Positions 22,376-31,228 of a stretch of 48,281 bases of DNA are shown piece by piece. The notes under the pieces are model-generated. The model worked only from the letters and a program-made list of their open reading frames with translations. It was not told where the DNA came from and ran no database searches. The stretch's first letter is position 1, and the number at the start of each line of letters is the position of its first letter. A program made the translations under genes and the position numbers. The DNA is from Bacteroidota bacterium (GTDB taxonomy: Bacteria; Bacteroidota; Bacteroidia; Flavobacteriales; Flavobacteriaceae): the NCBI GenBank assembly GCA_023434025.1, contig JAEYTL010000013.1:1-48281 (forward strand), read 5' to 3'.

Positions 22376-23509
22376 TTATTTATTAAAAAATTCTAAAACA
22401 GAATCGGTAATAAATGTAATTTGTTCCTCATCTAATTCGGTATGCATGGGCAACGAGATCACTTCTTTGACCAATTGATTCGTTACCGGAAAATCTTCTT
22501 CTTTATAACGGGTATCGGTATATGCCTTTTGTGAATGCAGCGGAATCGGATAATAGATAGCACACGGAATGCCTTTACTCTGCAAATGTTCCATTAACCC
22601 ATCTCTGTCGGCATTAATAATCCGAAGCGTATATTGATGAAAAACGTGGTAATCACATTCATCCGGAATAGCTGGTGTGACAATATGCTTATGCCCTTCA
22701 AATGCTTTAGAATAGCTTCGGGCCGCCTGCTGACGGGCCGCATTATAGCTGTCCAACAATGGTAACTTAGCATTCAGAACAGCTGCCTGAACACTGTCTA
22801 AACGCGAATTGACACCCACCACATCATGATGATAACGCACATACATTCCGTGGTTGACAATGCCGCGAATAATGTGTGCCAAGGCATCATCATTCGTAAA
22901 AATTGCTCCTCCGTCGCCGTAACAGCCTAAGTTTTTAGACGGAAAAAAAGAAGTTGCTCCCACATGACCAATGGTTCCTACCTTCTTTTTAGTGCCATCC
23001 GGATAAGTATAATTTGCCCCGATAGCCTGAGCATTATCTTCAATAACATATAAATTATGTTCATCAGCAAGTTGCATAATGGCCTCCATATCAGCAGCTC
23101 TTCCAAACAAATGCACCGGAACAATCGCTTTGGTTCTGGGTGTAATCGCTTTTCGGATGGCCTCCACCGAAATATTCATATCATCGATATCCACATCAAC
23201 CAAAACCGGAGTTAATTGTAGCAAGGCAATCACTTCTACCGTAGCAGCAAACGTAAAATCGGCAGTAATTACCTCGTCTCCGGGCTTCAAATCCAATCCC
23301 ATCATGGCAATCTGAAGGGCATCGGTTCCGTTGGCACACGGAATCACATGTTTTACGCCTAAATAGTCTTCTAATTTTTTTTGAAACTCGTGAACCTTCG
23401 GTCCGTTAATATAGGTTGTGGTATCTAAAACTTCCTGAATGGAAGCATCAACCGTAGTTTTAATTTTATCGTATTGACTTTTTAAGTCAACCATCTGAAG
23501 TTTACGCAT
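22376..23509 (-). CDS. DegT/DnrJ/EryC1/StrS family nucleotide-sugar aminotransferase
   Basis: A 377-residue PLP enzyme that aminates a keto group on a nucleotide-linked sugar, using glutamate. Signs are the N-terminal MVDLKSQYDKIK and the GTDALQIAM anchor, EDNAQAIGA with the PLP-contacting Asp, and the Schiff-base Lys in SFFPSKNLGCYGDGGA. It most resembles WbpE-like enzymes that make 3-amino sugars for O-antigen or LPS, but the regiochemistry cannot be read from sequence. The start is ATG at 23509 behind a very good promoter. It is cotranscribed with galE and divergent from waaA, placing it in envelope glycan synthesis. Confidence 0.9.
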   Translation of the reverse strand: MRKLQMVDLKSQYDKIKTTVDASIQEVLDTTTYINGPKVHEFQKKLEDYLGVKHVIPCANGTDALQIAMMGLDLKPGDEVITADFTFAATVEVIALLQLTPVLVDVDIDDMNISVEAIRKAITPRTKAIVPVHLFGRAADMEAIMQLADEHNLYVIEDNAQAIGANYTYPDGTKKKVGTIGHVGATSFFPSKNLGCYGDGGAIFTNDDALAHIIRGIVNHGMYVRYHHDVVGVNSRLDSVQAAVLNAKLPLLDSYNAARQQAARSYSKAFEGHKHIVTPAIPDECDYHVFHQYTLRIINADRDGLMEHLQSKGIPCAIYYPIPLHSQKAYTDTRYKEEDFPVTNQLVKEVISLPMHTELDEEQITFITDSVLEFFNK

Positions 23510-23577
23510 TACTTTTTAGTTTAATTTAAACAAGTAAGATGCATTTGTTTTTAAGCAATTTCATCTTAACCATACAA

Positions 23578-23607
23578 CAAAAGTAATTATTTAGGAAGTT
23601 ATAACAA
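23578..23607 (-). promoter_or_regulatory. promoter of the aminotransferase-galE operon
   Basis: TTG (23605-23607), a 19-base spacer and TACTTTTG (23578-23585) on the minus strand match the Bacteroidota consensus exactly. Confidence 0.8.
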
Positions 23608-23654
23608 TGAAAATTCTTTAAAGTGATGTATTTTAGCCACACAATTTATACGGT

Positions 23655-24935
23655 ATGTTTTTTTTATATGATTTATTGGTTCATTTTGTCGGATGCTCCC
23701 TGAAAATTGTTGCGGCTCTTAATCCAAAAATGAAACTTTTTGTGGAGGGAAGAAAGAACGTTTTTGAACAAATAGAGCAGAAAATTTCTCAGGGTGACAA
23801 AACCATCTGGTTTCACGCAGCATCGTTAGGCGAATTTGAACAGGGGATGCCGGTAATGGAAAAAACCGGAACTTTATTTCCCGATCATAAAATCATTGTC
23901 ACTTTCTTTTCTCCTTCCGGCTACGAAGTTAGAAAAAACAATACAATTGCCGACCTGACCGTTTATTTGCCTTTAGATACCAGACAAAATGCAGAACGCT
24001 TTTTAAATCTGGTTAACCCCGAAATGGTATTTTTTATCAAATACGAGTATTGGCCAAACTATCTCAACGAATTAAAAAAACGACAACTGAAAACCTATTT
24101 AATTTCGGGGGTGTTACGGGAAAACCAAGTATTTTTTAAATGGTATGGCGGGTTTTACAGAAATTGTTTAACGGCTTTTGATTTCTTTTTTGTGCAAAAT
24201 GAATCTTCAAAAAAACTGTTGCAATCGTTGGGTTATCAAAACGTGAAAATTTCCGGCGACACTCGTTTTGATCGTGTAGTTTCGATTTTGGAAAGAGACA
24301 ACACATTGGATTTTATTGAAGAATTCAAAAACAATACAACCACTATTGTCATTGGAAGCTCATGGCCAAAAGATGAAGAATTATTGATTAATTTCATTAA
24401 CAATTCAGCTGAAAATGTAAAATTTATTATTGCTCCGCATAATATTAAATCGGAACAAATTTCGGAATTGCAGAAATCAATTACGAAAAAATCAATTTTA
24501 TTTTCGGATTATTCTGATTCTGTTCGGACAGAATCGCATGTAGGAACAGGTCGCGACCTGTCCCTACGGGAATACAACGTATTCATCATCAACACCATCG
24601 GCATTTTGACCAAAATATACAGCTATGCCGACATTGCCTATGTAGGAGGCGGTTTCGGAAACCCGGGTGTTCACAACATTTTAGAACCGGCAACTTTTGG
24701 CATACCAATTGTAATTGGACCGAATTTCAATCACTTTGCAGAAGCAATTGCTTTGGTTAATATGGAAGGATGTATTTCCATTTCTTCACAGAATCAATTG
24801 AATGAAACATTTTCAACATTACTCTCCAACGAAGATATCCGACACGAAAAAGGTCATATTTGCAGCACTTTCGTACAGATGAATAAAGGTGCAACAGCTA
24901 TTATTTTAAATCATTTGAAAAATGATAACATTTAA
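23655..24935 (+). CDS. waaA: 3-deoxy-D-manno-octulosonic acid (Kdo) transferase WaaA, with an inserted palindromic element
   Basis: A 426-residue GT-B glycosyltransferase (GT30) at the inner membrane that adds Kdo from CMP-Kdo to the lipid A precursor. Signs are the N-terminal FHAASLGEFEQG with the catalytic-type Glu, VFFIKYEYWPN, VKISGDTRFDRV, ADIAYVGGGFGNPGVHNILEPATFGIP and FNHFAEA. Between the SILFSDY and YNVFIINTIG segments the protein contains extra residues (about 288-305, including VGTGRDLSLR) encoded by two adjacent hairpin-forming sequences. These fall in the loop before a conserved strand, so the enzyme may tolerate them. The GNAT gene overlaps its end by 14 bases, and an S46 peptidase follows. 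Confidence 0.95.
   Translation: MFFLYDLLVHFVGCSLKIVAALNPKMKLFVEGRKNVFEQIEQKISQGDKTIWFHAASLGEFEQGMPVMEKTGTLFPDHKIIVTFFSPSGYEVRKNNTIADLTVYLPLDTRQNAERFLNLVNPEMVFFIKYEYWPNYLNELKKRQLKTYLISGVLRENQVFFKWYGGFYRNCLTAFDFFFVQNESSKKLLQSLGYQNVKISGDTRFDRVVSILERDNTLDFIEEFKNNTTTIVIGSSWPKDEELLINFINNSAENVKFIIAPHNIKSEQISELQKSITKKSILFSDYSDSVRTESHVGTGRDLSLREYNVFIINTIGILTKIYSYADIAYVGGGFGNPGVHNILEPATFGIPIVIGPNFNHFAEAIALVNMEGCISISSQNQLNETFSTLLSNEDIRHEKGHICSTFVQMNKGATAIILNHLKNDNI
24516..24567 (+). repeat. palindromic repeat element inserted in frame within waaA
   Basis: Positions 24540-24567 form a 28-base palindrome centred on TCGCGA, with a single non-complementary pair (GTAGGAACAGGTCGC against GCGACCTGTCCCTAC). 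Just before it, GATTCTGT (24516-24523) pairs with ACAGAATC (24528-24535). The palindrome starts exactly at codon 296 of waaA and is read as VGTGRDLSLR. It looks like a dispersed REP-type palindrome of the kind spread in Bacteroidota genomes, here kept open in a coding frame. Only one copy was found in this window. Confidence 0.75.
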
Positions 24936-25368
24936 ACCGTTAACCTTACCTGATATTGGCGAGATCCTGCTCCTGACGGAAGAGTTTTATGCCATTGACA
25001 ATTATCCCTTTTGTCCCGAAACATCCGAAAAACTGTTTCATCAATTTATCAAAAATGAATGCCTCGGAAAAGCATGGCTGATTTTACACGATAACAATGT
25101 TGTTGGCTACGTTATACTCACCTTTGTTTTCAGTTTTGAATACCGGGGGAAAATGGCTTTTTTAGACGAATTGTACATCAAAAGTACAGAACGGGGCAAG
25201 GGCTTCGGCAAACAGGCACTGGCATTTATTCGCCATGAAGCTCATAAATTATCGTTAAAAATCATCTATCTGGAGGTTGAACCACATAATCATGCTGCTC
25301 AAAAATTGTATATTGCAAACGATTTCGAAGAACACAAACGAAAATTATTCAAATACACTGTAAAATAA
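24922..25368 (+). CDS. GNAT family N-acetyltransferase
   Basis: A 148-residue acetyltransferase with the GNAT fold. The acetyl-CoA pyrophosphate loop is RGKGFGKQAL after the strand MAFLDELYIKSTE, and the C-terminal segment IIYLEVEPHNHAAQKLYIANDFEEH is typical of motif B. It transfers an acetyl group to an amine of a small molecule or protein; the substrate is unknown. The gene starts 14 bases inside the end of waaA, so it is translationally coupled to it, and the S46 peptidase begins 21 bases later. The coupling may be incidental. Confidence 0.9.
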   Translation: MITFKPLTLPDIGEILLLTEEFYAIDNYPFCPETSEKLFHQFIKNECLGKAWLILHDNNVVGYVILTFVFSFEYRGKMAFLDELYIKSTERGKGFGKQALAFIRHEAHKLSLKIIYLEVEPHNHAAQKLYIANDFEEHKRKLFKYTVK

Positions 25369-25389
25369 AAACTTACTAAACAACTTATT

Positions 25390-27537
25390 ATGAAATTTTT
25401 ACGCTTACTCATTCTGCTCCTTTCTTTTTCCGCATTTGCCCAGCAAGGCGGCATGTGGATTCCTTCACTTTTAGAAGGCATGAACGAAAAAGAAATGAAA
25501 TCACTCGGCATGAAAATGTCGGCAAAAGATATTTACGATGTGAATAAATCGAGTATGAAAGATGCTGTTCCGCATTTTAACAACGGCTGTACTTCTGAAG
25601 TCATCTCGTCAAAAGGGCTTTTATTAACCAACCACCATTGCGGTTACAGTCAGATTCAGTCACATTCTACTGTTGAAAATGATTATCTGGAAAATGGTTT
25701 CTGGGCCATGACCATGGCAGAAGAACTTCCGAATGAAGACCTGATTGTCACTTTTATCGTTAAAATTGAAGATGTAACCGCACGGGTTTTAGAAAACACA
25801 CAATCCATAACAAACGAAGCTGACAAACAGAAAAAAATTCAGGAAAACATCTCGGCTTTAACTACTTCACTGCCTAAAGAAAGCTGGCAGGAAAACAGGA
25901 TCAGAGCTTTTTATGACGGAAACCAATATATCTGGTTTGTGGTAGAAACGTTCAAAGATATTCGTTTGGTAGGAGCTCCACCCTCTTCCATCGGAAAATT
26001 CGGTTCTGATACAGACAACTGGGTTTGGCCTCGTCATACAGGCGATTTTTCGCTTTTCAGAATTTATGCTGACAAGAACAACCGCCCGGCGGCATATTCA
26101 AAAGACAATGTGCCTTATACGCCAAAACACTTTTTTCCTGTTTCGATTGACGGCGTAAAAGAAAATGATTTCACCATGGTTTTCGGTTATCCGGGAAGAA
26201 CCCAGGAATACCTGCCAGCCATTGCTGTTGAACAAATTGTAAACGAATTAAACCCCGCTAAAATAGAAATCCGTGATGCTGCCCTGAAAGTGCAGGACGG
26301 CTTTATGCGAAAAGACAAGGCTATTAAAATTCAGTACGCTGCCAAATATGCCTCAGTAGCCAATTATTGGAAAAAATGGATTGGAGAAACCAAAGGACTG
26401 AAAAAATCCAATGCGGTTGAAATCAAGAAAAATTTTGAAAAAGAATTTATGAATAAAGTAAACAAAGCCGGAAAACAAGCTGAGTACGGCAATTTGCTTG
26501 CTGAATTTGAAAAAAATTACAACGAAATTGCTCCGTATGCCTTAAGCCGTGACTATTTCATGGAAGTGGTTATGCGTAACACCGAATTATTGAGTTTTGG
26601 CTATCGCTTGGTTCAGCTGGAAAATCTCTACAACAGCCGGGGCGAAAAAGCGTTTATGGACAGAAAAGAAAACTTTATAACCGGCTTTGAAGATTTATAC
26701 AAAGACTTTAATGCAACAGTGGACGAAAAAGTAATGGAGCAATTGATCGAATTGTATGCTGCTAAATCACCTAAACAATTTTTACCAGAAGGCTTGCTCA
26801 ATCAGAATTTAAAAGCCAAAACAGCCGACATTTTTAAAACCTCAAAACTCACGAATTATAATGGTTTAAAAGAACTGCTTACCGGTGATGCCAAAACCGT
26901 TTTACAGGCATTGAACAACGACAGCGGGTTTGCATTCGTAAAAATGCTTACGGAGGCATACAACCAAAACGTAGCACCAAAGTATGACGAAATAAACCTT
27001 AAAAACACGGCTTTGCAACGCACTTATATGAAAGGCATTCTGGAACTGAGCCCGAAAGAAGCCCGTATTTTCCCTGACGCCAACTCAACTTTGCGCGTCA
27101 CATACGGCAAAGTGAAAGGTTATGCACCCAGCGATGCGGTTTACTACAGTCCGGTAACTTATCTGGAAGGAGTTATGGAAAAATATATTCCCGGAGACTA
27201 CGAATTTGATGTTTCGCCAAAATTGATTGAATTATACAACAATAAAGATTTTGGTCCTTATGCCGAAAACGGAAAACTTCCGGTTAATTTCATCGGAACC
27301 AATCACACCACAGGCGGTAATTCAGGAAGTCCGGCCATAGACCGGAACGGAAACCTAATCGGCTTAAACTTTGACCGTGTCTGGGAAGGAACTATGAGCG
27401 ATATTTATTATGATCCTGCTATTTGCAGAAACATCATGGTGGACATCCGCTATGTTTTGTTTGTCGTTGACAAGTATGCAGGAGCCAGACATTTGATTGA
27501 GGAAATGAAAATAATCGGAAAAAAAGTAAAAAAATAA
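25390..27537 (+). CDS. S46 family dipeptidyl-peptidase, DPP11-like (Asp/Glu-specific)
   Basis: A 715-residue periplasmic serine peptidase releasing dipeptides from peptide N-termini. The signal peptide ends near SAFAQ (residue 18), and the mature start GGMWIPSLLEG is typical of S46. The catalytic triad is likely His83 (TNHHCGY), Asp225 (FRIYAD) and Ser645 (GGNSGSPAI); the His-Asp distance is as I recall for Porphyromonas DPP11. The residue 18 positions after the catalytic Ser is Arg663 in FDRVWEG. In DPP11 this arginine binds acidic P1 side chains, whereas DPP7 has Gly there. Asp/Glu-specific activity is therefore predicted, useful for amino-acid scavenging. It probably shares a transcript with waaA and the GNAT gene. 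Confidence 0.93.
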   Translation: MKFLRLLILLLSFSAFAQQGGMWIPSLLEGMNEKEMKSLGMKMSAKDIYDVNKSSMKDAVPHFNNGCTSEVISSKGLLLTNHHCGYSQIQSHSTVENDYLENGFWAMTMAEELPNEDLIVTFIVKIEDVTARVLENTQSITNEADKQKKIQENISALTTSLPKESWQENRIRAFYDGNQYIWFVVETFKDIRLVGAPPSSIGKFGSDTDNWVWPRHTGDFSLFRIYADKNNRPAAYSKDNVPYTPKHFFPVSIDGVKENDFTMVFGYPGRTQEYLPAIAVEQIVNELNPAKIEIRDAALKVQDGFMRKDKAIKIQYAAKYASVANYWKKWIGETKGLKKSNAVEIKKNFEKEFMNKVNKAGKQAEYGNLLAEFEKNYNEIAPYALSRDYFMEVVMRNTELLSFGYRLVQLENLYNSRGEKAFMDRKENFITGFEDLYKDFNATVDEKVMEQLIELYAAKSPKQFLPEGLLNQNLKAKTADIFKTSKLTNYNGLKELLTGDAKTVLQALNNDSGFAFVKMLTEAYNQNVAPKYDEINLKNTALQRTYMKGILELSPKEARIFPDANSTLRVTYGKVKGYAPSDAVYYSPVTYLEGVMEKYIPGDYEFDVSPKLIELYNNKDFGPYAENGKLPVNFIGTNHTTGGNSGSPAIDRNGNLIGLNFDRVWEGTMSDIYYDPAICRNIMVDIRYVLFVVDKYAGARHLIEEMKIIGKKVKK

Positions 27538-27560
27538 AATTATTTTAATAAAATCATCTT

Positions 27561-27605
27561 AACCCCCCTTTTTAAGAGGGTTTTTATTAGAAAAAGACCC
27601 CCTAA
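27561..27605 (+). terminator. terminator-like region after the S46 peptidase
   Basis: AACCC (27561-27565) and GGGTT (27578-27582) form an imperfect stem followed by TTTTTATT, and the GGG/T-run can pair again with AAAAAGACCC just after. Stem quality is modest. Confidence 0.5.
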
Positions 27606-27670
27606 AAACACATTCAAACGTTTGAAAAACAAATAGTTTATTTTTTTTTAAAAAATTTTCGTAAAATATT

Positions 27671-27698
27671 TTGTTGAACCAAAAAATTTATATCTTTG
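27671..27698 (+). promoter_or_regulatory. promoter of the small lipoprotein gene
   Basis: TTG (27671-27673), a 17-base spacer and TATCTTTG (27691-27698), 37 bases before the ATG, match the Bacteroidota pattern well. Confidence 0.75.
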
Positions 27699-27735
27699 CT
27701 CCGAATTAATAATTAACCTTTTATAATTTAGTAAG

Positions 27736-27927
27736 ATGAAAAAAGTAATTTTAAGTTTAGTATTTGTTGCTGCTTTAACAGTAGTATCTTGTAAAGAAAA
27801 AGAAGCTGAAGTAACTGAAGAAACTACAGAAGTAGTTGAAGAAGTTGCTCCAGAGGTTGTTGAAGAAGCTGCTCCAGCTATTGACTCTGCTGCTACTGAA
27901 ACTCCAGCTGAAACTCCAGCTCAGTAA
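27736..27927 (+). CDS. small acidic Ala/Glu/Pro-rich lipoprotein
   Basis: A 63-residue lipoprotein with lipobox TVVSC and mature start CKEKEAE. The rest is a low-complexity run of Glu, Val, Ala, Thr and Pro (for example VVEEVAPEVVEEAAPA), probably disordered. It resembles the helical lipoprotein at 19541 in its signal peptide and CKEK start. A consensus promoter and a strong terminator make it a single, probably highly expressed gene, like abundant small envelope lipoproteins in the group. Function unknown. Confidence 0.82.
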   Translation: MKKVILSLVFVAALTVVSCKEKEAEVTEETTEVVEEVAPEVVEEAAPAIDSAATETPAETPAQ

Positions 27928-27952
27928 TTAGCAACAAGCTAACACAAAAATT

Positions 27953-27980
27953 AATCCCGACTTGTTCGGGATTTTTTTTG
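27953..27980 (+). terminator. intrinsic terminator after the small lipoprotein gene
   Basis: AATCCCGA (27953-27960) pairs with TCGGGATT (27966-27973), loop CTTGT, followed by a run of T. Confidence 0.92.
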
Positions 27981-28099
27981 CTTTGAAACGAAAAATTACA
28001 GGATTCAGATCACAAAAATCACCCCTCAACCTCTCAACATTCCATTCCGGTTCTGAAAACAGGAATTGATCCGGAATAACAAACAATGACTTTTAAAAA

Positions 28100-28134
28100 C
28101 AAAAAAGCTCCATTTGCAAAACAAATGAAGCTTT
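28100..28134 (-). terminator. terminator after tRNA-Leu
   Basis: Read on the minus strand, a 13-bp stem with one G-U pair (28122-28134 with 28104-28116) is followed by TTTTTT, just past the tRNA 3' end. Confidence 0.85.
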
Positions 28135-28136
28135 TG

Positions 28137-28222
28137 TACTCAAGGCGGGACTTGAACCCGCACGAACATTACTGTTCACTGGATTTTAAGTCCAGCGTGT
28201 CTACCAATTCCACCACTCGAGC
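28137..28222 (-). tRNA. tRNA-Leu (anticodon TAA)
   Basis: The minus strand folds as an 86-base class II tRNA. The acceptor arm GCTCGAG pairs with CTTGAGT, the D-arm has TGGTGGAATTGGTAGACAC, the anticodon arm is CTGGACTTAAAATCCAG with anticodon TAA, a long variable arm follows, and the T-loop is GGGTTCAAGTCCC. CCA is not encoded. It lies 40 bases after tRNA-Gly and probably shares its transcript. Confidence 0.96.
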
Positions 28223-28261
28223 CTGTTACAAATAGTAAACTACTTGCACTATGGTAAATAG

Positions 28262-28334
28262 AGCGAAAAACGGGATTCGAACCCGCGACCTCCACCTTGG
28301 CAAGGTGGCGCTCTACCAACTGAGCTATTTTCGC
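28262..28334 (-). tRNA. tRNA-Gly (anticodon GCC)
   Basis: The minus strand reads GCGAAAATAGCTCAGTTGG..., with anticodon arm CCACCTTGCCAAGGTGG (anticodon GCC) and T-arm CGGGTTCGAATCCCG. The acceptor GCGAAAA pairs with TTTTCGC. Length 73 bases, no encoded CCA. It lies downstream of mutS and upstream of tRNA-Leu. Confidence 0.96.
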
Positions 28335-28472
28335 GTACAGATTTTATAAGAGCAGCACTGCTTCTTTAGCAATGCGGATGCAAATGTACTACAAATATTT
28401 ACTTTTACAAGCGTTTTTTATAAAAAAATTTACATCCAAAACTAATGTTTTGAAAGTTAAATTGATAGCTTG

Positions 28473-31088
28473 TTATTTTTTGGTCAGCATTCGCTTAATT
28501 TCATTCAATTTCATCAAGGCCTCAACGGGAGTGAGCGTATTAATATCCAGATTTAAAATTTCTTCTTTGATCTCTTCCAGCAACGGATCATCCAGGTTAA
28601 AGAAACTGAGCTGTAATTCATCTTTTGTTGCCTTGATTCCCGATAATTCCTCACTCGAATGATTTTTCTCCAATTTTCTTAAGATTTTTTGTGCCTTTTG
28701 AATCACGGTTTGAGGCATTCCGGCCATTTTAGCCACATGGATACCGAAACTGTGTTCGGTGCCTCCTTTGACCAATTTGCGGATAAACAGAACGGTATCT
28801 TTCAGTTCTTTTACCGAAACATTAAAATTCTGCACCCGCTCAAACGTGACTTCCATTTCGTTCAGCTCGTGGTAATGCGTGGCAAACAACGTCTTGGGGC
28901 GGTTAGGATGCTCGTGCAGGTATTCGGCTATTGCCCAGGCAATCGAAATTCCGTCATATGTACTGGTTCCCCGTCCGATTTCATCCAACAAAACCAGACT
29001 CCGCTCAGAAATATTATTCAGAATCGACGCCGTTTCATTCATCTCTACCATAAAGGTGGATTCACCCATCGAGATATTATCGCTGGCTCCTACCCGGGTA
29101 AAAATTTTATCAATTACACCCATCCGGACAGCTTCTGCCGGAACAAAACTCCCCATTTGAGCCAACAGCACAATCAAAGCCGTTTGCCGCAAAATGGCCG
29201 ATTTACCCGACATATTCGGACCGGTAATCATAATCATCTGCTGTGACTGACGGTCTAAAAAAACATCATTCGCAATATACGGAACACCAACCGGCAATTG
29301 TTTTTCAATAACAGGATGACGGCCGTTTGTAATTTCCAGATCAAATGTTTCCTCCAAAACCGGACGAACATACTTGTTTTCTATTGCTGATTGAGCAAAT
29401 GAATTCAAACAATCCAGTTGGGCAATCAAAGCCGCATTCAACTGAACGGGCTTGATATATGTTCCCAACCAAGCAACCAACTGTTCAAACAATTGTGATT
29501 CCAATTGCTGAATTTTATCTTCCGCTCCCAGAATTTTGGTCTCATACTCCTTTAGTTCTTCCGTAATATAACGCTCAGCATTCACTAACGTTTGTTTTCT
29601 GATCCACTCAGCCGGGACTTTTTCTTTGTGTGTATTTCGAACTTCAATATAGTATCCGAAAACATTGTTAAACGAAATTTTCAGGGATGAAATCCCTGTT
29701 TTTTGAGATTCCCGCAATTCAATCCCTTCCAGATACTCCTTTCCGGAAGTAGAAATAGCCCTTAATTCATCCAATTCTGCATGAATTCCCCTGGCAATCA
29801 CATTACCCTTATTAATGGAAACCGGAGCATCCTGATTCAGGGTTGTCCTGATTTTTTCCCGTAACAAATCACAATCATGCAAACGGTCACCCATATCTTT
29901 TAACGCTTCATTGGAACTGTCTAAAGCCAACGTTTTAACCGGTATGATTGCATCCAGCGAATGGCAGAGGTTCACTACCTCACGAGGCGAAACCTTTCCC
30001 GTGGCCACCTTGGAAATCAGGCGTTCCAAATCGGAAATCTGTTTAATCTGCTGTTGTATTTGCTGTAAAACCTCTGAATGTTCTTTTAAAAAAGCCACCA
30101 CTTCATGCCGTGATTGAATTTTTGCGGCATCTTTCAGCGGCAATGCCAACCATCTTTTTAGCAACCGGGACCCCATGGGCGACAGTGTTTTATCAATCAC
30201 ATCCAGCAAGGTTACTGCATTAGGGTTGGTACTGTGATACAATTCTAAATTCCGGATTGTGAAACGGTCCATCCACACATAGGCATCTTCTGCAATGCGT
30301 TGAATGGAAGTAATATGCCGAATTCTATTATGCTGTGTTTCTGACAGATAATATAAAACCGCACCCGAAGCCACGATTCCCTCCTGTAATTCTTCGATAC
30401 CAAATCCCTTGAGCGAGTTGGTTTGAAAATGCTTGGTCAGCACTTCGTTGCCGTAATCTTCGTTATAAACCCAATCCTCCAGAAAAAAAGTGTGGTAATC
30501 TTCGCCAAAAACCTCCCTGAAATGTTGTTTGTGATTTTTGGTTACGAGAATTTCACTCGGATTAAAATTCTGCAACAGTTTATCAATATATTCTTCATTA
30601 CCCTGAGCAGTTAAAAACTCACCGGTAGAAACATCTAAAAATGAAACGCCGATTTGCTTTTTCCCGAAGTAAACCGAAGCCAGAAAGTTATTTGCTTTTG
30701 ACTGCAACACCTCATCATTCATGGAAACACCGGGAGTTACCAGCTCGGTTACACCCCGCTTTACGATGGTTTTAGTCATTTTAGGATCTTCCAGCTGATC
30801 GCAAATGGCCACCCGTAGCCCGGCTTTAACCAATTTGGGCAGATAGGTATTTAACGAATGATGCGGAAAGCCCGCCAAAGCAGTCTCGGTTTCGGAACCG
30901 GCTCCTCTTTTGGTTAAAACAATACCTAAAATTTGGGAAGCCCGAACGGCATCTTCACCAAAAGTTTCATAAAAATCTCCCACCCGAAACAACAAACACG
31001 CATCCGGATATTTTGCTTTAATCTGGTTATACTGTTTCATCAAAGGAGTTTCCTTTGGTTCTTTGACAGAAGTGGTTTTGGCTGACAA
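28473..31088 (-). CDS. mutS: DNA mismatch repair protein MutS
   Basis: A MutS of about 871 residues, which scans DNA for mismatches and recruits MutL. The mismatch-reading Phe-x-Glu is in RVGDFYETFGEDA near the N-terminus. The ATPase domain has Walker A GPNMSGKSAILRQ, the ST-loop ISMGESTFMVEM, Walker B LVLLDEIGRGTSTYDG and the ATHYHELN His. The frame extends up to a TTG at 31115, but that codon is part of a TATTTTTG promoter element. I prefer TTG at 31088 (protein begins xSAKTTSVKEPKETPLMKQY, like other flavobacterial MutS); an ATG at 31040 is the conservative alternative. The C-terminal acidic tail (LLEEIKEEILNLDIN) is the usual dimerisation region. Confidence 0.95.
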   Translation of the reverse strand: MSAKTTSVKEPKETPLMKQYNQIKAKYPDACLLFRVGDFYETFGEDAVRASQILGIVLTKRGAGSETETALAGFPHHSLNTYLPKLVKAGLRVAICDQLEDPKMTKTIVKRGVTELVTPGVSMNDEVLQSKANNFLASVYFGKKQIGVSFLDVSTGEFLTAQGNEEYIDKLLQNFNPSEILVTKNHKQHFREVFGEDYHTFFLEDWVYNEDYGNEVLTKHFQTNSLKGFGIEELQEGIVASGAVLYYLSETQHNRIRHITSIQRIAEDAYVWMDRFTIRNLELYHSTNPNAVTLLDVIDKTLSPMGSRLLKRWLALPLKDAAKIQSRHEVVAFLKEHSEVLQQIQQQIKQISDLERLISKVATGKVSPREVVNLCHSLDAIIPVKTLALDSSNEALKDMGDRLHDCDLLREKIRTTLNQDAPVSINKGNVIARGIHAELDELRAISTSGKEYLEGIELRESQKTGISSLKISFNNVFGYYIEVRNTHKEKVPAEWIRKQTLVNAERYITEELKEYETKILGAEDKIQQLESQLFEQLVAWLGTYIKPVQLNAALIAQLDCLNSFAQSAIENKYVRPVLEETFDLEITNGRHPVIEKQLPVGVPYIANDVFLDRQSQQMIMITGPNMSGKSAILRQTALIVLLAQMGSFVPAEAVRMGVIDKIFTRVGASDNISMGESTFMVEMNETASILNNISERSLVLLDEIGRGTSTYDGISIAWAIAEYLHEHPNRPKTLFATHYHELNEMEVTFERVQNFNVSVKELKDTVLFIRKLVKGGTEHSFGIHVAKMAGMPQTVIQKAQKILRKLEKNHSSEELSGIKATKDELQLSFFNLDDPLLEEIKEEILNLDINTLTPVEALMKLNEIKRMLTKK

Positions 31089-31112
31089 TTTTTTATGATT
31101 TTGGTTAGGTTT

Positions 31113-31160
31113 CAAAAATACGGAATAAAAATTTTAATGGCAATGGCAACACCAAAGATA
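31113..31160 (-). promoter_or_regulatory. promoter elements for mutS
   Basis: Two -7 type elements lie on the minus strand: TATTTTTG (31113-31120) and TATCTTTG (31153-31160). The first would start RNA at about 31107, which argues against translation starting at 31115. Confidence 0.5.
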
Positions 31161-31216
31161 TCCCTTATATTATGCTTTCATCACTAAATTAACCACAGAA
31201 ATACAAATTCATTGCT

Positions 31217-31224
31217 TATTTTTG
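31217..31224 (+). promoter_or_regulatory. -7 element almost touching the start codon of the methyltransferase gene
   Basis: TATTTTTG is followed after only four bases (CCGT) by the ATG at 31229. With the usual 4-8 base distance from the -7 element to the RNA start, the message would be leaderless or nearly so. Confidence 0.6.
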
Positions 31225-31228
31225 CCGT

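Noticed and set aside
28689..29246. 185-codon plus-strand frame opposite mutS
   Set aside because: Lies entirely antisense to the well-conserved MutS ATPase region and has no protein-like features.
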